From Nocardia sp. CDC159 (GTDB lineage: Bacteria > Actinomycetota > Actinomycetes > Mycobacteriales > Mycobacteriaceae), in assembly GCF_023740735.1 (NCBI RefSeq), contig NZ_JAMRXH010000004.1:465689-529688 (forward strand): a DNA stretch of 64,000 nt, given 5' to 3'. Position numbers and translations under genes: made by a program. Under the pieces are notes generated by a model. That model was not told the DNA's origin and ran no database searches. It saw only the letters and a list, made by a program, of their open reading frames with translations. Position 1 is the first letter of the stretch, and every line of letters starts with the position of its first letter. Shown piece after piece: positions 32,558-40,717 of this stretch.

Positions 32558-32597
32558 CGAAGGCCCACCCGGATCTCCTCGTCCGGGTGAGCCTTCG
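32558..32597. terminator. Second hairpin, on the speD-speE side
   Basis: CGAAGGCCCACCCGGA pairs with TCCGGGTGAGCCTTCG (16 bp with one G-U type mismatch, 8-base loop), 22 bases from the stop codon of the minus-strand polyamine gene. It is probably its terminator. Confidence 0.8.
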
Positions 32598-32618
32598 CGT
32601 ATTCGCGTTGTGCGGCAG

Positions 32619-33848
32619 TCAGCCGACGGTGACACCCACGCGCAGGGCATGCGGCTCGATCGCGCCGCGGACCAGGGCCCGCTCGTCGATCGTCTCGGCC
32701 TTGTAGGGCAGGGTCGCCAGGGTGTCGGTCATCTTCGCCACCGGGTCCGCGTAGGTGGCCGAGGTGCCGAAGATGAACGTCCACTCGTGCTCGTCGCTGA
32801 CGTAGGGGACGACGGTGTCGAACAGGTTGTGGAAACGGGTCCACGAGCGCTTCAGGGTTTCGTTGCGCCACATGGTCTGACAGCCCGCCTGCGCGGCGAG
32901 GACGCCGCCCTCGGCAAGCAGTGCTTTACATCGGAGCAGGAACTCGTCCTCGTACAGCCGGTTGTGCTGGGCATCCTCGACGCGCTCGTCGGGCAGGTCG
33001 ATCACGATCATGTCGTAGCGGGTGCCCGCCGCCTCGGCCTGGGCCAGGAAGTCCCAGCCGTCGGCGTAGTGCATCTTGATCGGGCCGGTCTGGGCGACCG
33101 CCTCGGCCAGATCGGCCTCGGTGTAGCCGTAGGGGAGGTGCTTGGCGCACAGCTCCACCTCCAGCTGGTCGATGTCGACGTGGTCGACCAGCGACGCGCC
33201 CGCCGCGACCGACATCTGCGAGGCCACGCCCTCACCGGAGCCGATGATCAGCACCTTGTCCAGCTTCGCGGCCAGCGCGTAGCCGGGCACCAGCATGGCC
33301 TCGTGGTAGGTCAGCTGGGAGAACTCGGTGGACTGGCGGTCGTCGTCGGAGAACAGGGAGACGCCCTGCTCGGTCTTGGCGATCACCATGTGCTGGAACG
33401 GGGTGTTGGTGTCCACGATGACCTCGGACATGTTCCACACCCGGGTCAGGCCCTCGCCCACCGGCTCGTGAATGCGCCGCGCCGCGTGGCCGCGCTGGAT
33501 GACCTCCATGTTGACCGATCCGGGCGACAGCTCCGCCTGCAGCAGTTCGACCGCCTTGGTGGCACCCGAACCGATACTGCCGCACGTGAATACGTCGACG
33601 AAGATATCGCCCGACTCCGGATAGGTGTGAATGGAGGCGTGCGACTCCGACAGCAATGCCAAAATGGTGACGCCCTGCGGCTCGAACTTCTTGTGCACCA
33701 CATCGCAAATGGTCACCCCCGCGGCGACCAACGATTTTCGGAGCGCGGTCTCGAGTCGTTCGAGGTCGTCGCACAGCTGCGGGTCGACACCACCGAACTC
33801 GGCCAGCACATGCCAGCCGGTGAATTCTGCCGTCATAAGCGAACTCAC
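32619..33848 (-). CDS. S-adenosylmethionine decarboxylase-spermidine synthase fusion
   Basis: This 409-residue protein joins two steps of spermidine synthesis. Residues 1-about 125 are a class Ib pyruvoyl AdoMet decarboxylase (SpeD): the ALLSESHASIHTYPE block holds the Glu68-Ser69 self-cleavage site that makes the pyruvoyl group, with His74 and Cys89 (DVFTCG) at the known catalytic positions. Residues about 140-400 are a spermidine synthase (SpeE) fold: SQLTYHEAML, IIGSGEGVAS for the nucleoside, HVDIDQLEVEL, and the VIDLPDE acidic loop. Cleavage would split the chain at Ser69 and keep the synthase on the alpha part. The start GTG at 33848 overlaps the upstream stop by four bases (GTGA); ATG at 33836 is the alternative. 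It is coupled to the ornithine decarboxylase-type gene. Confidence 0.9.
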   Translation of the reverse strand: MSSLMTAEFTGWHVLAEFGGVDPQLCDDLERLETALRKSLVAAGVTICDVVHKKFEPQGVTILALLSESHASIHTYPESGDIFVDVFTCGSIGSGATKAVELLQAELSPGSVNMEVIQRGHAARRIHEPVGEGLTRVWNMSEVIVDTNTPFQHMVIAKTEQGVSLFSDDDRQSTEFSQLTYHEAMLVPGYALAAKLDKVLIIGSGEGVASQMSVAAGASLVDHVDIDQLEVELCAKHLPYGYTEADLAEAVAQTGPIKMHYADGWDFLAQAEAAGTRYDMIVIDLPDERVEDAQHNRLYEDEFLLRCKALLAEGGVLAAQAGCQTMWRNETLKRSWTRFHNLFDTVVPYVSDEHEWTFIFGTSATYADPVAKMTDTLATLPYKAETIDERALVRGAIEPHALRVGVTVG

Positions 33849-34960
33849 TCTCGCTCAGCGCCGATGACATGAACAGTCAAAGGCGGAAAACCGTTGAAGG
33901 ACACCGACGAATAGCTCGCCGTATAAGCGCCGGTATCGAGGATCCGAACGGGATCACCGGCTCGCAGCGTGGTAGGCACGAGGACACGCGTGCGTTGATA
34001 CAGTACATCGTCTCCGTCACAGGTCGGACCGGCAATCACCGCCTCGTCGGTGGGGTCGCCGTCGCGTCCGGTTTCGATCCGGTAGGCGATGTACTCGTTC
34101 TCGGTTTCGGCCATTCCGTTGTAGCGGCCGATATCGAGGTATATCCAGCGCCGCCCGTCCGGCGCGATGCGCACATTCACGACCTCGGCGTGGATCACAC
34201 CGGCATTGCCCACCAGGGCGCGGCCGGGTTCCACCACCAGATCGGTGTGCTCCGGGAGATGGTGCGATGCCGCCTCGGCGATCACCGCACCCAGATCGGA
34301 CAGCGTCGGCGCGGGGTCGACATACGAAATCGGCAGTCCACCACCAATATTCACGGTGCGCACCGGAATGTCCTTGACCGCAAGGGCTTCCGCGATCGCA
34401 CCGGCCTGCTCGATGCCGATTCGCCAGGCCGCCGGATCCAATTGCTGTGAGCCCACATGGAAATACGGTCCGATCACCCGCAGGCCCAGATCGCGCGCCC
34501 GCACCAGTAGCCGCACCGCCTCACCGGGCGCGCAGCCGAACTTGGTGCCGAACGGCGTCTGCGACTGCGGCGCCGAGGCCAGGAACCGGCATTCCACCTC
34601 CGAGCCCGGGGCGTGCTCGGCAATGCGCTCGAGATCGTCCTCGGTGTCGAAGGCGTAGCGCCGCACACCCGCGGCGTAGGCCGCGGCGATATGGCTGGCC
34701 TTCTTGATCGGATTGCCGTAGCAGAGTGCGGCCGGGTCGACGCCCAGGCTCAGGCACTGCTCGATCTCGCCGATGCTGGCGACGTCGAATTCAGCGCCTT
34801 CGGACCAGAGCAGCCGGATGATCTCCGGCATCGGAGAGGCCTTGACCGCGAACCGGATTCGCGCCGTAGGTAGGGCGGACCGCAGTGCGCGGTAGTTGTC
34901 GCGCACCCGGGCGAGATCGATGACGAGACAGGGCGACTCGGGCGCGTTTGAGATCGACAA
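33845..34960 (-). CDS. Ornithine/lysine decarboxylase, PLP fold type III
   Basis: The 371-residue enzyme is of the eukaryotic-type ornithine decarboxylase / DapDC alanine-racemase fold. The PLP lysine is Lys40 in RFAVKASP; the later motifs are YFHVGSQQLDP, NIGGGLP, EPGRALVGNAG for the phosphate, and the inter-subunit active-site GPTCDGDDVL, in which the cysteine and aspartate match ornithine decarboxylase rather than DapDC. It produces putrescine (or cadaverine from lysine), the substrate for the spermidine synthase that follows with a 4-base overlap. It starts at TTG with no better start in frame. The promoter should be in the 267 bp upstream. Confidence 0.9.
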   Translation of the reverse strand: MSISNAPESPCLVIDLARVRDNYRALRSALPTARIRFAVKASPMPEIIRLLWSEGAEFDVASIGEIEQCLSLGVDPAALCYGNPIKKASHIAAAYAAGVRRYAFDTEDDLERIAEHAPGSEVECRFLASAPQSQTPFGTKFGCAPGEAVRLLVRARDLGLRVIGPYFHVGSQQLDPAAWRIGIEQAGAIAEALAVKDIPVRTVNIGGGLPISYVDPAPTLSDLGAVIAEAASHHLPEHTDLVVEPGRALVGNAGVIHAEVVNVRIAPDGRRWIYLDIGRYNGMAETENEYIAYRIETGRDGDPTDEAVIAGPTCDGDDVLYQRTRVLVPTTLRAGDPVRILDTGAYTASYSSVSFNGFPPLTVHVIGAERE

Positions 34961-35156
34961 TCTAAGGGAACTCTCTTTCTTCTGGGCAGCTTCCGGCTGC
35001 AGGCACGGAGCGAGACAGTATCAGCAGGATGCCGTGGATTACGAACCGGATCGACGTCGTCTCGAGCACACGTCGGCGGTTCCATACGCCGTGGTGGCGG
35101 CGCTGCTCGGGGCAGCGCGACATCGCCACTCGTCAGTGAGCGGCGCTACCACCCAT

Positions 35157-35178
35157 GATCCCGGCGGGTGCCGGGATC
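35157..35178. terminator. Short perfect hairpin after the helicase gene
   Basis: GATCCCGGC-GGGT-GCCGGGATC forms a perfect 9-bp stem, 50 bases after the helicase stop. The T-run (TGTTTTC) is on the plus-strand side, where no gene precedes, so its role as a terminator for the minus-strand helicase is uncertain; it also lies about 200 bases upstream of the decarboxylase. Confidence 0.5.
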
Positions 35179-35227
35179 TGTTTTCGGCGCAGGATCAGAG
35201 CGCTGACAGGTGCGCGGCGGGAAATAT

Positions 35228-37735
35228 TCATCCGGCCGTCACCGTCATCTCGTCGAAGACCACCTCACCGGCGGCATCGGATTCGGCGAGATCGACCACG
35301 GCGTCGATGGACCAGCCGTGATCGCCCGCCGGGTCGTCGAGCACCTGGCGCACGCGCCAGAAACCCGGTCTGGGCTCGATCTGGAAAAGCCGCGGCCCGC
35401 GGGCGTTCGGGCCGGTGCCGATGGATTCGTATTCGGCGAAGTAGGGCTCGAGCTCGGACTCCCAGTCCGGTCCGTCGTCCAGCTCGTCGAGCCGGTCCCA
35501 GCGGCCCAGCGCCGCCAGCTCGACGCGGCGGAACATGGCGTTGCGCACCATGACCCGGAAGGCGCGCTCATTGGCCGTGATCGGCCGCACCGTCTCCGCA
35601 CCGAAGGCCAGCTGATCGTCGTCGTTCTCCGCGCCGGGATTGGTGAGCTGCTCCCACTCGTCGAGCAGGCTCGAATCCACCTGGCGCACAAGTTCACCCA
35701 GCCATTCGGTGATGTCGTCGAGCTCCTCGGTGCGCGCCGACTCCGGAACCGTGCGCCGCAGCGCCCGATAGGCATCGGCCAGATAGCGCAGCACCAGGCC
35801 CTCCGAGCGGGCCAGTTCATACTCGCTGACCAGTTCGGCGAAGGTCAGCGAGCGCTCGATCATCTCGCGCACCACCGATTTGGGGGAGGGGCTGAACTCC
35901 GATACCCAGGGGTGCCCGGCGCGATAGGTCTCGAACGCGGGCTCGATCAGCTCGGCCAGCGGCTTGGGCCAGGTGATCTCCTCGAGCAGCTCCATGCGCT
36001 CGTCGTAGTCGATGCCATCGGCCTTCATCTCGCCGATGGCGATACCGCGCGCCTTGTGCTGCTGGGCCAACAGCAGCTGGCGCGGATCCTCCAGCGTGGA
36101 CTCGATGACGGACACCACATCCAGTGTGTAGGTCGGGGCGTCGCTGTCAAGTAGCTCGAGTGCGGCGAGGGCGAACGGGGACAGCGGCTGGTCGAGGGCG
36201 AAGTCGCGCTGCAGGTCCACCGTCAGGCGGGCGCGGCGGCCGTATTCGTCGGGCTCGTCGAGCTGCTGCACCACCCCTGCGTCGCGCAGGGCCCGGTAGA
36301 GCCGGATTGCCTTCAGGATGTGCTTGCGCTGTGCCGGGCGCGGCTCGTGATTGTCCTCGAGCAGGTGGCGCATGGCGTCGAAGCAGTTGCCGCGGCGCGC
36401 GATCACGTTGAGCAGCAGTGAGTTCGTGACCCGGAAACGTGAGACCATCGGTTCGGGCTCGGCGGCGACCAGGCGATTGAAGGTGTCCTCGGACCAGGAC
36501 ACGAAGCCCTCGGGCGGCTTGCGGCGCTGCACCTTGCGCTGCTTCTTCGGATCGTCACCGGCCTTGGCCAGCAGCCGGGCGTTTTCGATCTCGTGTTCGG
36601 GGGCCTGGACGACCACCGTGCCCATGGTGTCGTAACCGGCGCGCCCGGCCCGCCCGGCGATCTGGTGGAATTCGCGGGCCTTGAGGCGGCGGGTGCGCAC
36701 CCCGTCGAATTTGGTGAGCCCGGTCAGCAGCACGGTGCGGATCGGGACGTTGATGCCGACACCGAGGGTGTCGGTACCGCACACCACCTTCAGCAGGCCC
36801 TCCTGGGCGAGGCGTTCCACCAGGCGGCGGTATTTGGGCAGCATGCCCGCGTGGTGCACGCCGATGCCGTGGCGGATCAGCCGCGACAGCGTCTTGCCGA
36901 AACCGCTGGAGAAGCGGAAGCTGCCGATCGCCTCGGCGATGGCGTCCTTCTCCGCCTTCGACGCGAAGTTGACGCTGGTGAGCGCCTGGGCGCGTTCCAG
37001 GGCGGCGGCCTGGGTGAAATGCACGACGTAGACCGGGGATTGGTTGGTCGAGACCAATTCCTCGAGCGTCTCGGTGATCGGCGTGCGCACGTAGGAGAAC
37101 ATCAGCGGCACCGGGCGCTGCGAGCCGGTGACGATCGCGGTGGAGCGGCCGGTGCGGCGCTCGAGATCCTTGGCGAAGAAGTCGACCTCGCCGAGAGTGG
37201 CCGACATCAACAGGAATTGGGCCTTCGGCAGTTCCAGCAGCGGCACCTGCCAGGCCCAGCCGCGATCGGGATCGGCGTAGAAGTGGAACTCGTCCATCAC
37301 GACCTGACCCACCTCGGCGTCCGCGCCCTCGCGCAGCGCCAGATTGGCCAGGATCTCCGCGGTCGCGCAAATGATCGGCGCGGTCGGATTCACCGCGGCG
37401 TCGCCGGTGACCATGCCGACCTTGTCCGCACCGAAGACCTCGCACAGCGCGAAGAACTTCTCGCTCACCAGCGCCTTGATCGGCGCGGTGTAGTAGCTGC
37501 GCTGCCCGCGATTGATCGCCGCGAAGTGCGCGCCGACCGCGACCATCGACTTACCCGACCCGGTCGGCGTCGCGAGAATGACATTCGCCCCGGTCATCAG
37601 CTCCAGCAGCGCCTCTTCCTGCGCCGGATACAGCGTCAGGCCCTGCTCGAGGGTCCAGTCGGCGAAGCTCTCGTACAGCCAGTCGGGATCCACGTCGGGC
37701 ACGGCACGATCGGGGATCAGTTCGGACAGCTGCAC
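35228..37735 (-). CDS. Ski2-like DEAD/DEAH-box helicase with DUF3516 C-terminus
   Basis: The 835-residue protein has a superfamily 2 helicase core: Q-like YPAQEEALLELM, Walker A TPTGSGKS (about 56-63), YTAPIKALVSEKF (Ia), VVMDEFHFYAD (motif II, Asp-Glu-Phe-His), LLMSATLG (III), VCGTDTLGVGINVP (V) and FHQIAGRAGRAGYDTMG (VI). The C-terminal half (about 440-835) is the DUF3516-type region found only in actinobacterial members. Related Ski2/Mtr4-type helicases unwind RNA for decay; the actinobacterial member's role is not established. It is preceded by the PAC2 gene on the same strand (58 bp). Confidence 0.9.
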   Translation of the reverse strand: MQLSELIPDRAVPDVDPDWLYESFADWTLEQGLTLYPAQEEALLELMTGANVILATPTGSGKSMVAVGAHFAAINRGQRSYYTAPIKALVSEKFFALCEVFGADKVGMVTGDAAVNPTAPIICATAEILANLALREGADAEVGQVVMDEFHFYADPDRGWAWQVPLLELPKAQFLLMSATLGEVDFFAKDLERRTGRSTAIVTGSQRPVPLMFSYVRTPITETLEELVSTNQSPVYVVHFTQAAALERAQALTSVNFASKAEKDAIAEAIGSFRFSSGFGKTLSRLIRHGIGVHHAGMLPKYRRLVERLAQEGLLKVVCGTDTLGVGINVPIRTVLLTGLTKFDGVRTRRLKAREFHQIAGRAGRAGYDTMGTVVVQAPEHEIENARLLAKAGDDPKKQRKVQRRKPPEGFVSWSEDTFNRLVAAEPEPMVSRFRVTNSLLLNVIARRGNCFDAMRHLLEDNHEPRPAQRKHILKAIRLYRALRDAGVVQQLDEPDEYGRRARLTVDLQRDFALDQPLSPFALAALELLDSDAPTYTLDVVSVIESTLEDPRQLLLAQQHKARGIAIGEMKADGIDYDERMELLEEITWPKPLAELIEPAFETYRAGHPWVSEFSPSPKSVVREMIERSLTFAELVSEYELARSEGLVLRYLADAYRALRRTVPESARTEELDDITEWLGELVRQVDSSLLDEWEQLTNPGAENDDDQLAFGAETVRPITANERAFRVMVRNAMFRRVELAALGRWDRLDELDDGPDWESELEPYFAEYESIGTGPNARGPRLFQIEPRPGFWRVRQVLDDPAGDHGWSIDAVVDLAESDAAGEVVFDEMTVTAG

Positions 37736-37793
37736 GTAGCTCTACGTTACCGGCAACTGTCACGCGCTTTTTCGCGCCCTGCCCGCACCGGAG

Positions 37794-38735
37794 CTAGCGC
37801 TGGTCGTCCTCGTCGTCGCCGAGGCCGGTCTGCTCGGCCAGGAAGCGCTCGAACTCCGCGCCCAGCTCCTCGCCGGTGGGCAGGTCGGCCTCGCCCGCGA
37901 GCAGGCTGGACTGGCGCTCCTGGGCGGTGACGAAGCTGTCGTACTGGCGTTCCAGCGCGTGCACGACCGTCTCCACCTCGGCATTGCCAGCGATGTGCTC
38001 GTTGACCTGTTCGCGCACGCGGGCCGCGGCCTCGCCGAGGGCGGCCAGCGGCAGTTGCAGACCGGCGTTGTCGGCGACGTTCTCGAGCAGGGTCTGGGCG
38101 GCCTCCGGATAGGCGGTCTGGGCGAGGTAGTGCGGCACGTGTACGGAGAAGCCGATCGACTCGTGACCGTGCTGGGCCATCCGGAACTCCAGTAGCGAGG
38201 AGGCGCTGCCCGGCACCTGCAGCTCACCGGGCCAGCGCTGGTGGTCGCCGATCAGATCACGGTCGCTGGCGTGGGCGGTGACTCCCAGTGGGCGGGTGTG
38301 CGGAATCGCCATGGGGATCGCGCTGAGTCCAATGGTCCGGCGCACGCCGAGCTGCTCGGCCAGCAGCCGCACCGCGGTCACGAACTTCTCCCAGCGCAGA
38401 TCCGGCTCCAGGCCCGCCAGCAGCAGGAACGGTGTGCCCGCGGTGTCCTTGAGCGCCCACAGATTCAGCTCGGGGTCGGCATAGTCGGTGAAGTGGTCGG
38501 TCTTGAACGTCATCAGTGGCCGTCGCGAGCGGTAGTCGAGCAGCTCGTCCACGTCGAACGAGGCGACCAGTTCCGATTCGAGGCTTTCGCGCAGATGGGT
38601 GGTGGCCAGGCGGACCGCGTGACCGGCGTCGGTGAAACCCTCCAGACCGTGCACCAGCACCGGACCCGCGCCGTCGGCGGACGACAGCTGCGGAGCGGGG
38701 AACTCCAGCTCGTACATTCGCGACTCGTAGTCCAT
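37794..38735 (-). CDS. PAC2-family protein
   Basis: The 313-residue protein belongs to the PAC2 (proteasome assembly chaperone 2-like) family, as does Rv2125 of M. tuberculosis. It starts MYELEFPAPQL and contains LVHGLEGFTDAGHAVRLA, ASFDVDELLDYRSRRP and the internal LLAGLEPDLRWEKF block that define actinobacterial PAC2 proteins. The C-terminus is acidic (GLGDDEDDQR). Actinobacteria have 20S proteasomes, but a chaperone role for these proteins is unproven. The ATG at 38735 has AGGAAGGAG ahead; the frame opens 19 codons earlier without similarity. It is probably cotranscribed with the helicase. Confidence 0.85.
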   Translation of the reverse strand: MDYESRMYELEFPAPQLSSADGAGPVLVHGLEGFTDAGHAVRLATTHLRESLESELVASFDVDELLDYRSRRPLMTFKTDHFTDYADPELNLWALKDTAGTPFLLLAGLEPDLRWEKFVTAVRLLAEQLGVRRTIGLSAIPMAIPHTRPLGVTAHASDRDLIGDHQRWPGELQVPGSASSLLEFRMAQHGHESIGFSVHVPHYLAQTAYPEAAQTLLENVADNAGLQLPLAALGEAAARVREQVNEHIAGNAEVETVVHALERQYDSFVTAQERQSSLLAGEADLPTGEELGAEFERFLAEQTGLGDDEDDQR

Positions 38736-38931
38736 CGCGTCACTCCTTCCTGCGGTGGTCCACCACGACGCGGGATCGCCGACCACCTTCATTGTCTCTC
38801 ATGTGCTTCGGAGACCGCGCCGGGTGGGGTGGACCGCACCCGCACAACAACGAGTAACCACTCGGCATTCCCGCACGCGCGTACCGGCGTGGCAGCGTGG
38901 GGCGGGCGCGCGGTTTCGGCATAGTGAACGC

Positions 38932-39639
38932 GTGATCGTGCCGGATTCGCCGGGCTCGCGCCGTCTGCGCGCGCTCGGCCGCGCCCTCGGTTGCGCGGCG
39001 CTGGGGTGGTTGCTGGCGGCGTGCGGTTCGACGGTGTCCGGACATCCCGAACCCGCGCGCGACGGGCAGGTGCGCGGTGCGTTGACTCGGCTGCTGCCGG
39101 GTCAGGACCAGTTCCCGGCATCGTATTCGACCGTGGTGCTCTCGCCCGATCGGGCGCGCGAGGCGGCCGGGGACATCACCGGAATTCCCGACGGCGCGCA
39201 GGTCGATCCGGCCGACTGCGGTACACCGGCGCGGTCGTTCGAGCCGGATCGGGCCGCGGTCGTGGTGGGCACCGACAACCGCACGCGCGCCACCCTCACC
39301 GTCGAGCTGACCCGCGCCGACGGGCCGCTGGCCCGGGAGCGGGAGCGGGTGCGACGCTGCGGAAGTATGCGCGTCAGCCGCGGGCCGACCACGAATACCG
39401 TTGTCACGCGGCTGGATCCGCCGCCGCCCGGCAATGTCGACGATGCGCTGGCGCTACGGCGCACGGTGACCGGGCCGGTGGCTGGTCCGGGGCTCACGCG
39501 GTCGCTGCAGACCCTGCTCGGCCAGGTCGGCGACGTCCGGATCGCGGTCACCTACATGAGTTACGGGGACGAGCGGCCCGATTCGGCCGGACTGGACCAG
39601 GTGTTCACCGCCGCGGTGCGCGACGTCCGCCGGAATTGA
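38932..39639 (+). CDS. Lipoprotein of unknown function
   Basis: The 235-residue protein has a lipoprotein signal peptide: basic SRRLRALGR, hydrophobic CAALGWLLAA and the lipobox LLAAC with the lipidated Cys31. The mature protein begins GSTVSGHP and contains a single extracytoplasmic domain with FPASYSTVVLSPDRAREAAGDI and paired cysteines (DCGTPA ... RRCGSM) likely to form a disulfide. The general layout resembles mycobacterial lipoproteins related to the PknH sensor domain, but I cannot name the family with confidence. GTG at 38932 or 38938 is the start; the frame is open further upstream. Confidence 0.72.
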   Translation: MIVPDSPGSRRLRALGRALGCAALGWLLAACGSTVSGHPEPARDGQVRGALTRLLPGQDQFPASYSTVVLSPDRAREAAGDITGIPDGAQVDPADCGTPARSFEPDRAAVVVGTDNRTRATLTVELTRADGPLARERERVRRCGSMRVSRGPTTNTVVTRLDPPPPGNVDDALALRRTVTGPVAGPGLTRSLQTLLGQVGDVRIAVTYMSYGDERPDSAGLDQVFTAAVRDVRRN

Positions 39640-39679
39640 CGGCAGGCCGCCGCCGTGGCGGCGGAGTACGTTCGAGGTC

Positions 39680-40612
39680 ATGGCGAAACTTGGTACAACC
39701 GACCTGGATGTCTTTCCCCTGTGTCTCGGGGGCAATGTGTTCGGCTGGACCGCGAATCGGGAAGAGTCCTTCGAGGTGCTGGACGCCTTCGTCGCCGGGG
39801 GCGGGAACTTCGTCGACACCGCCGACTCCTATTCCACCTGGGCGCCGGGCAACAGCGGCGGTGAGTCGGAGACGATCATCGGCGAGTGGCTCGCGGCGCG
39901 CGGCAATCGCGACCGGGTGGTGATCGCCACCAAGTGCAGTCGGCTCGCGCCCAATCTGGGGTTGTCCGCCAAGGCGATTCACGGCGCGGCCGAGGCGTCG
40001 CTGCGGCGGCTGCGCACCGACCACATCGATCTCTACTACGCGCACTTCGACGATCTGGACACGCCGATCGAGGAGACGGTCGCGGCATTCGACGAGCTGG
40101 TCCGGGCGGGCAAGGTGCGCTATGTGGCCGCCTCCAACCTGTCGCCGGAGCGGATCCGCACCTCGCTGGCCTTCGCCGACCGCGAGGGCCTGGCCCGGTA
40201 CGTGGCCATTCAGCCTCACTACAATCTGGTGGAGCGAGCGGAGTTCGAGCGCGAACTCCTTCCGCTGGCCGCGGCCGAGAATCTGGCCACCGTGCCGTAT
40301 TACGCTCTGGCCAAAGGCTTTCTGACCGGCAAGTACCGTTCCGATACCGCCGTCGACAGCCCGCGCGCCCAGGCGGCCGCCGCCTACCGTGACGAGCGCG
40401 GGCTGCGGGTGCTCGACGCCCTGGACGCCGTCGCGGCCGCCCATCGGGTGCCCATGGCGGCCGTCTCGCTGGCCTGGCTGGCCGCCCAGCCGACCGTCGC
40501 GGCCCCGATCGCCAGCGCCCGCACGACCGCGCAGCTGGCCGATCTGCTGCCGGTCGGGCAGCTGCGGCTGACCGAGGCGGAGCTGGAGCTGCTGACCACG
40601 GCCTCGCGGTAG
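39680..40612 (+). CDS. Aldo/keto reductase
   Basis: The 310-residue NADPH-dependent reductase has the TIM-barrel AKR signatures: FVDTADSYSTWAPG with the catalytic Asp and Tyr, VVIATKCSRLAPNLG with the catalytic Lys, IDLYYAHFDDLDTPIEET with the active-site His, and the C-terminal coenzyme-binding APIASARTTAQLADLL. It is of the YdhF/Tas-like AKR family 11-12 type acting on carbonyls of unknown origin. It follows the lipoprotein gene by 40 bp and may be cotranscribed with it. Confidence 0.93.
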   Translation: MAKLGTTDLDVFPLCLGGNVFGWTANREESFEVLDAFVAGGGNFVDTADSYSTWAPGNSGGESETIIGEWLAARGNRDRVVIATKCSRLAPNLGLSAKAIHGAAEASLRRLRTDHIDLYYAHFDDLDTPIEETVAAFDELVRAGKVRYVAASNLSPERIRTSLAFADREGLARYVAIQPHYNLVERAEFERELLPLAAAENLATVPYYALAKGFLTGKYRSDTAVDSPRAQAAAAYRDERGLRVLDALDAVAAAHRVPMAAVSLAWLAAQPTVAAPIASARTTAQLADLLPVGQLRLTEAELELLTTASR

Positions 40613-40646
40613 CGCTTCGGACCCGAATTCCTCCACAGCCGAACAG

Positions 40647-40655
40647 TTATCCACA
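40647..40655. promoter_or_regulatory. Perfect DnaA box upstream of the DUF4192 gene
   Basis: TTATCCACA is an exact match to the consensus DnaA box, extended as GTTATCCACAGG, 63-71 bases upstream of the next start codon. A weaker CCTCCACAG lies 16 bases before. Nine-base matches are rare in DNA of this GC content. It is not an origin (no cluster, no dnaA/dnaN), so a regulatory or DnaA-titration site is the alternative. Confidence 0.6.
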
Positions 40656-40717
40656 GGTTTTCTGAAAGCCCAGGTCGCGGCGGATCGGTGCGGGCGCGCG
40701 GAGCGCAAGGTGGTGGC

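Noticed and set aside
40613..40717. A replication origin suggested by the DnaA box
   Set aside because: Only one exact box and one weak one are present; there is no box cluster, AT-rich unwinding element, dnaA or dnaN.
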